The position numbers and the translations under genes are program-made. 64,000 bases of DNA, taken from IMG/VR virus record IMGVR_UViG_3300049740_003016, positions 97,236 to 161,235 of that record; one strand, written 5' to 3'. The stretch is from a virus. This document shows, one piece after another, positions 8,503-17,273 of this stretch; position 1 is the stretch's first letter, and each line of letters starts with the position of its first letter. The notes beneath the pieces are model-generated. The model saw only the letters and a program-made list of their open reading frames with translations, was not told the origin of the DNA and searched no databases.

Positions 8503-9540
8503 ATGGAAGAGAAAAAACTTTCAATTGCAGCCAGAAGAAAACTATCAAGAGCAGCCAAACGAACTGCTAAAAAACGTTTACTTAAAAAAAAGTTATTGGC
8601 AAAACGAATGAAAACACCTGAAAAGTTAAAAGCATCTGCACAAAAGGCTGCCAAGAATGTTCTTGTAAAAAAAATTACAGGAGGGAAGTCGTATTCAGAT
8701 TTAAGTATTACTCAAAAACAGACAATTGATAATAAACTAAAACCAGCAATAATCGCAAAGGTCGCCAGAAAGATGTTACCAAAAATAAAAGCAAAAGAAA
8801 AAGAACGACTCAAACGAGTTAGAGCAAATACAAATACGGTGCAGGAAAATAAACACGGAGTTTTGACTTTAAAAGTAAATGGATCACATCCAGAAGTATC
8901 TGCACATTATGAAGATGGGAAACTAAAACCATATATCTTTAAAACAAGAGAAGACGCAAAAAAACATTGTAAGAAAGTTGGAGGAAAACCATTTGAGTCA
9001 TTTGAAACTGGTAGGTTCTATGTAGAGTTTACAAAAATAGACGGACCAATAAATGAAAAATCTGTGTCAAAATCTCAACAAAGATTATTTGGAATGGTTC
9101 ACGCATATAACAAAGGTGAGTTAAAAAAGTCTGATGTGGATGGTGGTTTATATTCTAAGATTAAAAAAATAGCAAACGGAATGACAAAAAAGGATACAAA
9201 GAAAATGGCAAAAACTGATCACGATGATTTACCTGAAAAAGTTCCAACGAATGAAAGTAAAGAAAACCAAGAAAATTTAAAAGATTTAAAAGCAATACTC
9301 GATGTTGCTAAAATGCTAAGTGATAAAAGTCCATATTTTAAAGGTCGTGGTAGCAAAAAAGAATATATTAAAATGCTTGTTCACAAAATACAAAAGTTGT
9401 CCGAGTCAAAAAAGCAAAAGTTATTAACCAAGATGGACGCATATAAAAAAGTTCGTAAAACAACTATGCCAAAAAGTATTCCTATGAAAAACAAAAAGGC
9501 ATATGACAGAAAAGACTTTAAACGAGGTAAATATGATTAA
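8503..9540 (+). CDS. basic protein with DUF3008-like domain
   Basis: Residues 1-110 are extremely rich in Lys and Arg (SIAARRKLSRAAKRTAKKRL and similar), as expected for a DNA- or RNA-binding segment. Residues about 188-245 match the DUF3008 pattern found in phage proteins: SKSQQRLFGMVHAYNKGEL, then IANGMTKKDTKKMAKT and LPEKV. The C-terminal 80 residues are again basic and helical. The gene begins three bases after the previous stop. The composition fits a protein packaged with DNA or one used in head assembly, but that is inference. Function of DUF3008 is not known to me. Confidence 0.6.
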   Translation: MEEKKLSIAARRKLSRAAKRTAKKRLLKKKLLAKRMKTPEKLKASAQKAAKNVLVKKITGGKSYSDLSITQKQTIDNKLKPAIIAKVARKMLPKIKAKEKERLKRVRANTNTVQENKHGVLTLKVNGSHPEVSAHYEDGKLKPYIFKTREDAKKHCKKVGGKPFESFETGRFYVEFTKIDGPINEKSVSKSQQRLFGMVHAYNKGELKKSDVDGGLYSKIKKIANGMTKKDTKKMAKTDHDDLPEKVPTNESKENQENLKDLKAILDVAKMLSDKSPYFKGRGSKKEYIKMLVHKIQKLSESKKQKLLTKMDAYKKVRKTTMPKSIPMKNKKAYDRKDFKRGKYD

Positions 9541-9934
9541 GTTAAATGGAAACATTTATCTAAAGGCAAACGAATTAGAAAAATATATAAACGAAGTTGC
9601 AAAACGATTTAAAACTTCGCACCGTGCAATATTACCCCAACAAATTACATATCTTGATAAAGAATTTGTTGATAGTATAAAAGAAGAAGAGAAAAACTTG
9701 TGTTTATCTATTGTCTTTTTATATGGGTATGGAGAGGATCATGCTCCTTTAAAAAAAATAATACAAGGAATACACGACAGATTTAGAAAAGAAAATGAGT
9801 GTTGTGAAAAATTATACTTTATGCAATACGACTTAACAGATACTCAACGTAAGAAATATAGAACTCAATACGAGAACTTTTTAATAAATGTTTTTTTGAA
9901 TGAGTGTATTAGAAAATTAGAAATACTATCATAG
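9533..9934 (+). CDS. hypothetical protein, 133 aa
   Basis: No family was recognised. I chose ATG 9533 rather than the upstream TTG at 9503 because ACGAGGTAA lies at the right distance before it; the gene then overlaps the basic protein by 8 bases. The product is mixed helical, with two adjacent Cys (ECCEKLYF) and several aromatic residues. The chain ends near the candidate promoter at 9938, so it closes the 4085-9934 gene cluster. Confidence 0.55.
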   Translation: MIKLNGNIYLKANELEKYINEVAKRFKTSHRAILPQQITYLDKEFVDSIKEEEKNLCLSIVFLYGYGEDHAPLKKIIQGIHDRFRKENECCEKLYFMQYDLTDTQRKKYRTQYENFLINVFLNECIRKLEILS

Positions 9935-9937
9935 TAT

Positions 9938-9966
9938 TTGACAAAAAATAAAAAATATGGAATAAT
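9938..9966 (+). promoter_or_regulatory. sigma70-like promoter
   Basis: TTGACA (9938-9943), a 17-base spacer and AATAAT (9961-9966) precede the gene at 9975. Transcription would begin at or just before the ATG, and no convincing Shine-Dalgarno is present. Confidence 0.5.
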
Positions 9967-9974
9967 AATAGGTT

Positions 9975-10601
9975 ATGGCAAAAATGGATAAAGATGACTT
10001 GAAGTATGTGATAAAAAGATCACGTAAATTGTTTAAAGGTGAAGAACTTCCCAAAGTACATGGATACGAGGGAGAGGTTGAGGAACTTGTAATCCGACAA
10101 CCAGGTGAAGTTTGGACAGATAAAGCTGGAAAAGAATGGAAACAAGTTGGTTCTAATTCAAAGGTTAGAACAGAAACTTTAATGGATAAGGTCCGAAAGT
10201 CTTTAAGAGAAGCACCGAATTGTCCTAAGAAAATGTGTACGGTTGATCCAACTAAAAACCTAGACAAAAGAATGCTTGCTATGAAAGGTATGTGTTTTGA
10301 TTGTGTTCAAGAATACGAACAAAAACTAAAGGATGAAGGTAAGTACGAAGCATATGAAAAAAAGACTATGCTTGAAAATGAACTTAGTTTTCTGTTAGAC
10401 ACCAAAACAAAATTGGTGGAATCAAAAGAGCATATTACAAACGATCCCGAGTTTTTAAATGAAGATGGTTCACTTGAGCAGTGGAATCTTCCAAATAAAC
10501 AGCAAGTTATGGGTGATTTGGAAAAAGATTTAGAAGAACTTGAAAATCGTTTAAAAGAAGTTGAAGAGAATTTAGAAGAATATGTGGATATGACTTTTTA
10601 A
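9975..10601 (+). CDS. hypothetical protein with Cys pairs upstream of terL
   Basis: The 208-residue protein has four Cys in two groups, CPKKMC and CFDC (residues about 76-112), which could bind zinc. A coiled coil follows (KDLEELENRLKEVEENLEEY near the C-terminus). It sits directly upstream of the large terminase, where T4 has the small terminase gp16, and a coiled coil is also a gp16 feature. However, T4 gp16 is shorter and I see no sequence match, so small terminase is only a positional suggestion. It has its own sigma70-like promoter and a strong terminator. Confidence 0.55.
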   Translation: MAKMDKDDLKYVIKRSRKLFKGEELPKVHGYEGEVEELVIRQPGEVWTDKAGKEWKQVGSNSKVRTETLMDKVRKSLREAPNCPKKMCTVDPTKNLDKRMLAMKGMCFDCVQEYEQKLKDEGKYEAYEKKTMLENELSFLLDTKTKLVESKEHITNDPEFLNEDGSLEQWNLPNKQQVMGDLEKDLEELENRLKEVEENLEEYVDMTF

Positions 10602-10630
10602 AAGTTTCAAGGTATCCTTGAAACTTTTTT
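10601..10630 (+). terminator. rho-independent terminator
   Basis: A perfect 12-bp stem (AAAGTTTCAAGG with CCTTGAAACTTT) around the loop TAT is followed by a T run. It separates the Cys-pair gene from the terminase unit. Confidence 0.85.
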
Positions 10631-10652
10631 ATATTATAGAAAATTAAATACA

Positions 10653-10663
10653 TATATATTTAT
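10653..10663 (+). promoter_or_regulatory. late-promoter-like motif of terL
   Basis: TATATATTTAT ends 5 bases before the terminase ATG (10669), right after a terminator. No Shine-Dalgarno is present, so a leaderless mRNA is suggested. Confidence 0.5.
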
Positions 10664-10668
10664 TCTTA

Positions 10669-12270
10669 ATGGCAGGTAATCAAAAAGTTCCATTAAGGGA
10701 AATAATAAAACAGGAGTATACGGAGTGTTTAAAATCACCGTCATACTTCATGAAAAAATACTGCAAGATTCAGCACCCAACTTTGGGTACGATTCCATTT
10801 GCACTGTATGACTTTCAGGCAAAAACTCTTGAAAGTTTTCGTGACGAACAATTTAATATTGTTTTAAAAGCAAGACAAATGGGAATATCCACCCTTGTAT
10901 CAGGATACGCATTGTGGTTGATGACCTTTTTTACAGATAAAAGTATTCTTTGTATTGCTATCAATCAAGAAACTGCAAAAAACATTGTTACAAAAGTAAC
11001 TCATATGTCTGAACATCTACCGAGTTGGTTGCGAAGTGAGTGTACAGAAAAAAACAAACTTAGTATGCGTTTTAAAAACGGAAGTAATATTCGTGCAGCC
11101 TCAAGTAGTGTAGATGCTTCTCGTTCGTCATCATTGAGTTTACTTATCGTGGACGAGTGTGCGTTTATTACAAACATGGAAGATATATGGACTGCGTCAC
11201 AATCTACAATTACAACTGGTGGTCGTTCTATTCTGTTATCAACTCCGAATGGTATCGGTAACTTTTTCCACAAAACTTGGGTTGGTACTATGGATGGATC
11301 AAATGACTTTAATCCAATTAATTTGCATTGGTCATTGCATCCTGATCGTGATCAAAAGTGGAGAGACCTACAAACCAAAGTTCTTGGTGAAAAAGACGCA
11401 GCCCAAGAGTGTGATTGTGACTTTATCAGTAGTGGTCGTTCGGTTGTGGATGCTAGTTTAATTGAATGGTACAAATCCACAATGATGAAGGAACCTGTTG
11501 AAAAACGAGGTGCAAACAAAGAATATTGGATATGGGAATATCCAAATCATAACAAAGATTATGTTGTGGCTGCTGATGTTGCAAGAGGAGACGGAAAGGA
11601 TAAAAGTGCATTTCATGTATTTGATGTAGAAAACGTAAGACAGGTGGCTGAATTTAAAGGAGAAATAGAAACAAAAGATTTCGGCAATTTACTTGTTGCA
11701 GTAGCAAGTGAATTTAATGGAGCATTGTTGGTGGTAGAAAATGCAAATATTGGGTGGGCTGTGTTGCAACAAATAATAGATAAAGGATATAATAATCTTT
11801 ATTACACACAAAGAGATTACCAATATATAGACGAATTTACTCAACATACAAACAAATTGAACAGAATGGAAAAGAAGCAGGTTCCTGGTTTCACTACATC
11901 GATGAAAACACGTCCACTTATCATTAGTAAAATGGAAACATATGTCCGTGAAAAAGAACTTGAACTTGTATCAGAAAGAACTATTGAAGAATTATTCACA
12001 TTTGTTTGGAATGGTCAACGTGCAGAGGCAATGCAAGGATATAATGACGATTTGGTAATAAGTTTGTGTATTGCTCTGTGGGTTCGTGATACTGCTCTAA
12101 GATTTAGATCAGAGAATATTGAAACTCAAAAAAGTTTATTTGACTATATGGGCAGTACGACAAATATGGATGCAGGACAAGCATTTTTAAATTCTGGTTT
12201 AAAGACCAATCCATATGAAATGAAAAATCCCCACGGAGGAAGTGAAAGTTTAGATTGGCTACTTAAATAA
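10669..12270 (+). CDS. 17: terminase large subunit (gp17-like)
   Basis: The ATPase-nuclease that packages DNA into the prohead at the portal. The N-terminal ATPase has a deviant Walker A, LKARQMGIST (residues 66-75), with Lys/Arg at the start of the loop instead of the usual GKT Lys, and Walker B LLIVDE (D162, E163). The C-terminal RNase H-type nuclease shows VAADVARGDGKD (D303), VVENAN (E357) and GYNDDLV (D460/D461), the three expected acidic positions. Length is 533 residues against 610 for T4 gp17. It is the first gene of the head unit, preceded by a terminator and a late-type motif, and followed by a lipoprotein gene rather than directly by the portal. Identification is firm. Confidence 0.95.
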   Translation: MAGNQKVPLREIIKQEYTECLKSPSYFMKKYCKIQHPTLGTIPFALYDFQAKTLESFRDEQFNIVLKARQMGISTLVSGYALWLMTFFTDKSILCIAINQETAKNIVTKVTHMSEHLPSWLRSECTEKNKLSMRFKNGSNIRAASSSVDASRSSSLSLLIVDECAFITNMEDIWTASQSTITTGGRSILLSTPNGIGNFFHKTWVGTMDGSNDFNPINLHWSLHPDRDQKWRDLQTKVLGEKDAAQECDCDFISSGRSVVDASLIEWYKSTMMKEPVEKRGANKEYWIWEYPNHNKDYVVAADVARGDGKDKSAFHVFDVENVRQVAEFKGEIETKDFGNLLVAVASEFNGALLVVENANIGWAVLQQIIDKGYNNLYYTQRDYQYIDEFTQHTNKLNRMEKKQVPGFTTSMKTRPLIISKMETYVREKELELVSERTIEELFTFVWNGQRAEAMQGYNDDLVISLCIALWVRDTALRFRSENIETQKSLFDYMGSTTNMDAGQAFLNSGLKTNPYEMKNPHGGSESLDWLLK

Positions 12271-12287
12271 CAAAACGGAGAAAACAA

Positions 12288-12896
12288 ATGAAGATAACGC
12301 AAAATATACTCATAACAATATGCTTATTATTTTTTACAGGAGGTTGTGCAACTCAATCTTTATTACCAACACAGGGGGTATATACTGAATCATCGTTTGA
12401 GACATACACTCAAGTTGAAGGTGTAGTTGAAAAAATAGTTCTAGGTGAAACAAAGTATTCTGACTTAGTTAAAATGGGACTAGACTTGGAAAATATTCCA
12501 AATGTAAAACGACTTACTTATCTCGATGTCATGAGTAAATTTAAATTAGATAGTCCGTCGAGATATACGTTATTTAATAAGATTGAGTTACCTGCGGGTG
12601 TTCTTAAAATGCTGGCTGCACGTGAAGATGGACTTGCATACGAAATTAATTTAGAAAGGATTAAAAATAAACGAGAAGGAAGTGTCATTTTAGATATACT
12701 AAACTTTAGAAAAAATGTACATACAACTGGTTGGAAGATAAGTGTTTTGATATTAATTGTAGATGACACAGTAGAATATGTATTGTATTCTGGTGAGAAG
12801 AATATTGATACTTTAAAACGAGAACGAAATCCTTTGGGTCCGTTTCAAGGATTTGATGGAGGTGACATCATTGGTGCGGCTAGTGATTTAAAGTAA
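12288..12896 (+). CDS. predicted outer-envelope lipoprotein
   Basis: The N-terminus is a lipoprotein signal: a basic start, a hydrophobic stretch (ILITICLLFF) and lipobox FTGGC with the lipidated Cys at residue 20. The mature part (about 180 residues) is a soluble mixed fold; GETKYSDLVKMGLD resembles short motifs in small bacterial lipoproteins, but no family is assigned. A Shine-Dalgarno (CGGAG) precedes ATG 12288. It sits between terminase and portal, an odd place for an envelope protein. Superinfection exclusion or host-surface modification are possible roles, on location and signal only. Confidence 0.7.
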   Translation: MKITQNILITICLLFFTGGCATQSLLPTQGVYTESSFETYTQVEGVVEKIVLGETKYSDLVKMGLDLENIPNVKRLTYLDVMSKFKLDSPSRYTLFNKIELPAGVLKMLAAREDGLAYEINLERIKNKREGSVILDILNFRKNVHTTGWKISVLILIVDDTVEYVLYSGEKNIDTLKRERNPLGPFQGFDGGDIIGAASDLK

Positions 12897-12907
12897 TATA
12901 TATTAGA

Positions 12908-12936
12908 TTGACATATATGTATATATTTAATAGAAT
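12908..12936 (+). promoter_or_regulatory. sigma70-like promoter upstream of portal gene
   Basis: TTGACA (12908-12913), 17 bases, TAGAAT (12931-12936). The spacer contains a TATATATTTA run resembling the late motif, so both polymerase forms could use this site. The portal ATG follows with an AAGGT Shine-Dalgarno. Confidence 0.5.
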
Positions 12937-12958
12937 TTATCATTTATAAGGTTACACA

Positions 12959-14782
12959 ATGGCAGACCCTAAACAGAACAAATTATTTGGAGCATTAAAA
13001 CGACTTTTTTCAAGTGGAGTTATTGTACGAAATGTCGGTGGAAAAAAACTAAAAGTAGCAGACACCGATAATTTACAGTATTCAAAAAAAACAAGAGACA
13101 AATATGATCGTATGCATACTTTGTATAGTGATTATGCAAACGGATTCAATAATATAGGATTTCAGACTGCACGACTTGAATTGTTTAGTGATTATGAAGT
13201 AATGGACACCGATCCAATTATTTCAAGTGCATTGGATATTTATGCAGACGAATCTACTACACGCAGTGAGTTTGGTGAAATACTAAAAATATCAAGTAAT
13301 GATTCAAATGTTAAAGGTATTCTTGAAAATTTATTTTACGATATATTAAATGTAGAGTTTAATTTATGGGGTTGGATTCGTAATATGTGCAAGTATGGTG
13401 ATTTTTATCTTCATCTTGAAATTGAACCTGAGTATGGTGTGTTAAATGTCAAACCTGTTTCAACATATGAAATGACACGAATTGAGGATATGGATCCTGA
13501 TAATCCACAATTAGTAATGTTTAAACAAGAAGGTCAGTATCGTGCAAATTACGAAAACTATGAAATAGCACACTTTAGATTGCTCGGAGATACAAATTAT
13601 CTTCCTTATGGAAAAAGTATGGTTGAGGCTGCTAGACGAACATGGAAGCAACTTCAACTCATGGAAGATGCTATGCTTATTCATAGAATAATGAGAGCAC
13701 CTGAAAAAAGAATGTTTTATATTGATATCGGTAATATTCCACCAAACGAAGTTGATAACTTTATGCAAAAGGTTATTAATAAAATGAAAAAAGTTCCGTT
13801 TGTTGACGAAAAGACAGGAGATTATAATCTAAAGTTTAATTTGCAAAACATGACTGAGGACTTCTTTATGCCTGTTCGTGGTGGTGATAGTGGAACTCGT
13901 ATTGAAAATTTAGGTGCAATGACCTACGATGGAACGGAAGATATTGAGTATGTTAAAAATAAGATGATGGCTGCACTTAAAATACCAAAAGCATTTTTAG
14001 GATACGAAGAAGGTATAACTGGTAAAGCAACATTGGCTGCCGAAGACATTAGATTTGCAAGAACAATTGAGAGATTACAGAGAATCACGATAAGTGAGTT
14101 GACAAAGATTGCAATAGTTCATCTTTATTCACAGGGTTACACAGATGCCAAATTAGTTGATTTTAATTTAAAATTGACCAACCCTTCTACAATTTTTGAA
14201 GAAGAACGTGTAAGAATATTGTCAGAGAAATTATCTACTGCACGTGATATGGTTGATGCAAAAATGTTTTCAAAAGATTGGGTCTATGATAAAATATTTG
14301 GTCTTGCAGAAGACGAGGTTAATGAAATTAGAAGTAACTTTGTGGACGATGCAAAGGAATTTTTCCGACTTGAAAGTATTCAAAATGAAGGAAATGACCC
14401 GGCTGACCCAACTCAAAATCAGACAGATACAGAAGATGATGGGTGGGGTTTTGGTAAACTTAGTGACGAAGAAAAGCAAGAAAAAATACATCAACGTGAA
14501 AAAGACGAAAACAAAAGAAAGAATGACGGAAAAAAATACGATCATCCGGATGATAAACCAATGGGCCGTGATAGACTCGGTGCGGATGAAAGACGGAATT
14601 CTGGACGAGATTGGGGTGATAGTCCTCTAAAACTTGAAGCAGATTTGCAAAAGTTAGATTCTTTCTTGAAAACTTCTAAAAAAAGTGAAACAAAAATTGC
14701 AAAGTTATTAACAGAAAGTGAAGAAAAATCAAAAGATGATAATAGCAATTTTTTAGGTGAAGATAATTTAATTGAAAAATAA
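12959..14782 (+). CDS. 20: portal protein (gp20-like)
   Basis: The dodecameric portal forms the unique vertex through which DNA enters and leaves, and onto which scaffold and neck assemble. The sequence has the gp20 organisation: an N-terminal FSDYEVMDTDPIISSALDIY region, the wing and stem region with LEIEPEYGVLNVKPVSTYEM, AHFRLLGDTNYLPYGKSMVE, and EDIEYVKNKMMAALKIPKAF with LGYEEGITGKATL. At 607 residues it is longer than T4 gp20 (524), mostly from an acidic/basic low-complexity C-terminus (after about 470) that ends with a KLLTESEEKS segment similar to gp21 processing sites. It starts with a good AAGGT Shine-Dalgarno. Identification is firm. Confidence 0.92.
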   Translation: MADPKQNKLFGALKRLFSSGVIVRNVGGKKLKVADTDNLQYSKKTRDKYDRMHTLYSDYANGFNNIGFQTARLELFSDYEVMDTDPIISSALDIYADESTTRSEFGEILKISSNDSNVKGILENLFYDILNVEFNLWGWIRNMCKYGDFYLHLEIEPEYGVLNVKPVSTYEMTRIEDMDPDNPQLVMFKQEGQYRANYENYEIAHFRLLGDTNYLPYGKSMVEAARRTWKQLQLMEDAMLIHRIMRAPEKRMFYIDIGNIPPNEVDNFMQKVINKMKKVPFVDEKTGDYNLKFNLQNMTEDFFMPVRGGDSGTRIENLGAMTYDGTEDIEYVKNKMMAALKIPKAFLGYEEGITGKATLAAEDIRFARTIERLQRITISELTKIAIVHLYSQGYTDAKLVDFNLKLTNPSTIFEEERVRILSEKLSTARDMVDAKMFSKDWVYDKIFGLAEDEVNEIRSNFVDDAKEFFRLESIQNEGNDPADPTQNQTDTEDDGWGFGKLSDEEKQEKIHQREKDENKRKNDGKKYDHPDDKPMGRDRLGADERRNSGRDWGDSPLKLEADLQKLDSFLKTSKKSETKIAKLLTESEEKSKDDNSNFLGEDNLIEK

Positions 14783-14805
14783 TTAGGTAAAATCTATTTT
14801 ATATT

Positions 14806-14815
14806 TATATTTATA
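14806..14815 (+). promoter_or_regulatory. late-promoter-like motif
   Basis: TATATTTATA between the portal gene and the gene at 14846, about 30 bases before its GTG start. Promoter role inferred from recurrence. Confidence 0.4.
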
Positions 14816-14845
14816 GTCATATATATATTAAGACACTACATCGAT

Positions 14846-15715
14846 GTGAAAAAACTAAAACATAGTAAATACAAAAACACAGGCATTTTGTTCGAACTTT
14901 TGGTCAGACAAATAACGGCTGATGTATTGGATGGCAATACAGCATCAGATGCAAATAAGTTACTAAAAAAGCATTTCGCAGAGAATACTGCATTGGGAAA
15001 AGAGCAAAGATTATATCAACTATTGATAGAAGAAACAACCGGTGATTCTTCAAAGGCAGAGTCTTTGTTGTCGGTGGTTGTTGAAAATCATAAAAAATTA
15101 ACTCAAAAAGAATTAATAGATGCTCGTTATAATTTGGTAAAAGATATTAAAGAGTCTTATCCAATTAATGATTTATTTAGATCAAAGATAAGAAACTATA
15201 AAACATATGCAAGTATTTACAAGTTATTTGAGAGTCACAATCCATTAGTTTATTGTGATCCGAAAGAAATTTATGAATCAAAAAACACCATCTTAAAAAG
15301 TTTGTGCTCCCGCACTTCTGAAAAAAATGAAGTAGTTGATGTTAATGATTATGAAAAGCAAAATGAAGATTTGCGATTAATTGCATACAAATTACTCGTA
15401 GATAATTTTAATAAAAAATATAGTTCACTTGACGAGTCTCAACAAACTTTACTTAAAAATTATATAAATAATATATCAAATACAAATAGTTTGCGTGAGT
15501 ATATAAACAAACAAGTTCCTTCGATAAAAAATAAAATTAACAAATATTCACAATCAATTGATGATGATGTAGTTAAAATAAAACTAAAAGAAGTTATTTC
15601 TCAACTTGATAAAACAACTGCGGGTAAAGTTGTGAGAGATTCCCAGGTATCAACCATTCTTATTAGTTATGAGTTAATTAAAGAATTGAAGAGACACACA
15701 GATGAAAAAAAGTGA
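14846..15715 (+). CDS. conserved-looking head-region protein, 289 aa
   Basis: No named family was recognised. The protein is helical and basic, beginning KKLKHSKYKNTGILFELLVRQ, with a central RSKIRNYKTYASIYKLFESH segment. The frame opens with GTG 14846; the ATG at 14844 is out of frame and stops at once. It lies between portal and prohead protease, so a role in prohead core or portal assembly is plausible by position. Its end overlaps the next start by 14 bases. Confidence 0.6.
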   Translation: MKKLKHSKYKNTGILFELLVRQITADVLDGNTASDANKLLKKHFAENTALGKEQRLYQLLIEETTGDSSKAESLLSVVVENHKKLTQKELIDARYNLVKDIKESYPINDLFRSKIRNYKTYASIYKLFESHNPLVYCDPKEIYESKNTILKSLCSRTSEKNEVVDVNDYEKQNEDLRLIAYKLLVDNFNKKYSSLDESQQTLLKNYINNISNTNSLREYINKQVPSIKNKINKYSQSIDDDVVKIKLKEVISQLDKTTAGKVVRDSQVSTILISYELIKELKRHTDEKK

Positions 15716-16181
15716 ATTAAAAACTTTAATAAAAAAAATTATATGTGAGTTACAAGACGAGGATTCCGACATCCACGAAATAAATACTACCGGTAACATT
15801 GAAGGTTATCAAACTCCACACGCATTTAGTTCTGATGATGAAGACGAACATAAAAAAGGAATTAAATCTACTGCTGAAGTATTTGACTATAAATCAACCG
15901 AAAATAAAAAAACAAATACGGTAAAGTTGAACGAAGGCAAAAGTTTATTTCATACATTTAGAGATCATCCCGATCTGTCACCTGAACAGAAAATGGGAGT
16001 TGCGGTTCGTGAGGTCAATAAGTTATTAAGTGAGGTTGAAAAGATAATGAAAGTTTCTTCTCGTTATAAAACCGAATCAAATATTAATAGTGGTCGTATG
16101 TGGAAGACGACCAATAGATATCTACTAAAACTTGAAGAAAGATTAAAACGAATATCTATGAAAATCAAAGAAATGAAATGA
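15702..16181 (+). CDS. hypothetical head-region protein, 159 aa
   Basis: The N-terminal helix KKSELKTLIKKIICE (ending ICE16) matches a leader pattern shared by several genes here and fits the (L/I)xE consensus cut by T4 gp21. A charged linker and a Lys-rich C-terminal helix (KLEERLKRISMKIKEMK) follow. KLNEGKS in the middle is a second possible processing site. It may be packaged in the prohead core; function unknown. Confidence 0.55.
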   Translation: MKKSELKTLIKKIICELQDEDSDIHEINTTGNIEGYQTPHAFSSDDEDEHKKGIKSTAEVFDYKSTENKKTNTVKLNEGKSLFHTFRDHPDLSPEQKMGVAVREVNKLLSEVEKIMKVSSRYKTESNINSGRMWKTTNRYLLKLEERLKRISMKIKEMK

Positions 16182-16191
16182 GGTAATTGTT

Positions 16192-16575
16192 ATGAAAAAT
16201 TGTCAAAGATTAGATAATGTTGCAACCAACATGATTCCGTTTGAAGAAAAAACAGCAAAACTTATTAAGAAAAATAAAACAAGTATAAAATTAACAAGTT
16301 CAAATACAGGTAAAACTCTTGCAAAAAAACTTGGTGAAAATTGGACCCCCCATGCTAATTTGTGTGAAATATCATCCGAATCAAATGGTATTAAAACTTT
16401 TATACGGGTTAACAAAAATTCTAAAACAAATGAATTTGAATATTCATTTAGTTTTGATACATCTGAACTAAAAAATAATTCATTTAGAGATGTTAATGAG
16501 TTGAAGCAATCTGTGAGCAACTCACTTGTTGATGTAGTAAAAACAATTGCAGAGTGTGGCAATAAATTAGGTTAA
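16192..16575 (+). CDS. hypothetical protein, 127 aa
   Basis: No family was recognised. The start ATG 16192 follows GAGGTAATTGTT, a usable Shine-Dalgarno. The N-terminal half is basic (KLIKKNKTSIKLT), and the C-terminal half alternates strands and an amphipathic helix (VNELKQSVSNSLVDVVKTI). It belongs to the run of four unknown genes between portal and protease. Confidence 0.5.
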   Translation: MKNCQRLDNVATNMIPFEEKTAKLIKKNKTSIKLTSSNTGKTLAKKLGENWTPHANLCEISSESNGIKTFIRVNKNSKTNEFEYSFSFDTSELKNNSFRDVNELKQSVSNSLVDVVKTIAECGNKLG

Positions 16576-16578
16576 ATT

Positions 16579-17217
16579 ATGTGTGATTGTGGATGTGGAA
16601 GTTGTGAGATAGCAGAGGATTCTTCTCAAAGTGATCCAAGTATGGATGATTTTAAATCTGCTCTGAAGCATCTTGGTGATTCAATTAAATCAGTACACAA
16701 GTCAAGTGAGGGTAAAAAATTATCAACGGAATACTGGTTAGACCTTGTAAATCTTTTAAAAAAAGCAAAATTGGGTGTTTCGATGATGGAACTTGGTATT
16801 GATGACGAAGAAGAAATTAAAAATACACACGATGCTACAATCAAAAAAGTGAAACCAACACCTGACGGAGAAAAAGGTGAAGGTGGTCCTAGAGATGGAA
16901 CTGAACCACAGAAATCTGATACTGATTCTAAGCAAACTGAATCAACCGATGGCATATATGATAAACTAAACCATTTAACTATTTTATTAACAGAGAACTC
17001 TTTTGAAAACATTGAAAGTGACGGAACTGAACTTCATATCTGTAAGAATGAAAGAAAGTTTACCATAAAATATGATGATTCGTTTTATATGATTTCTGAG
17101 AACTACAACTTTGATCTTGGTTGTGATGATTTAAATGATGTAGTAAATATATTTATTAAATTGAGTAATCAAACAGAAACTGCATTAAAAGAAGATTATC
17201 GTATGTCAGCCCAATAA
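16579..17217 (+). CDS. hypothetical protein with N-terminal CxCxCxxC
   Basis: The N-terminus MCDCGCGSC places four Cys within eight residues (C2, C4, C6, C9), which could bind a metal. A helical part (DDFKSALKHLGDSIKSVHKS) follows, then an acidic Gly/Pro-rich linker (residues about 85-125) and a C-terminal domain of about 80 residues that contains LTILLTENS, a possible gp21 site. No family was recognised. It starts three bases after the previous stop. Confidence 0.55.
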   Translation: MCDCGCGSCEIAEDSSQSDPSMDDFKSALKHLGDSIKSVHKSSEGKKLSTEYWLDLVNLLKKAKLGVSMMELGIDDEEEIKNTHDATIKKVKPTPDGEKGEGGPRDGTEPQKSDTDSKQTESTDGIYDKLNHLTILLTENSFENIESDGTELHICKNERKFTIKYDDSFYMISENYNFDLGCDDLNDVVNIFIKLSNQTETALKEDYRMSAQ

Positions 17218-17261
17218 CTTTAATTCTAAAAAAAAATAATTAAATTAAGATACATATATAC

Positions 17262-17270
17262 TTATTTATT
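17262..17270 (+). promoter_or_regulatory. late-promoter-like motif of prohead protease gene
   Basis: TTATTTATT, with TATATAC just upstream, ends 3 bases before ATG 17274. There is no Shine-Dalgarno. Confidence 0.4.
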
Positions 17271-17273
17271 AGT

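Noticed and set aside
14244-14630. Plus-strand frame overlapping the portal gene C-terminus
   Set aside because: Out-of-frame shadow of a Lys/Asp-rich region, no start signal, Met/Lys-rich nonsense composition.
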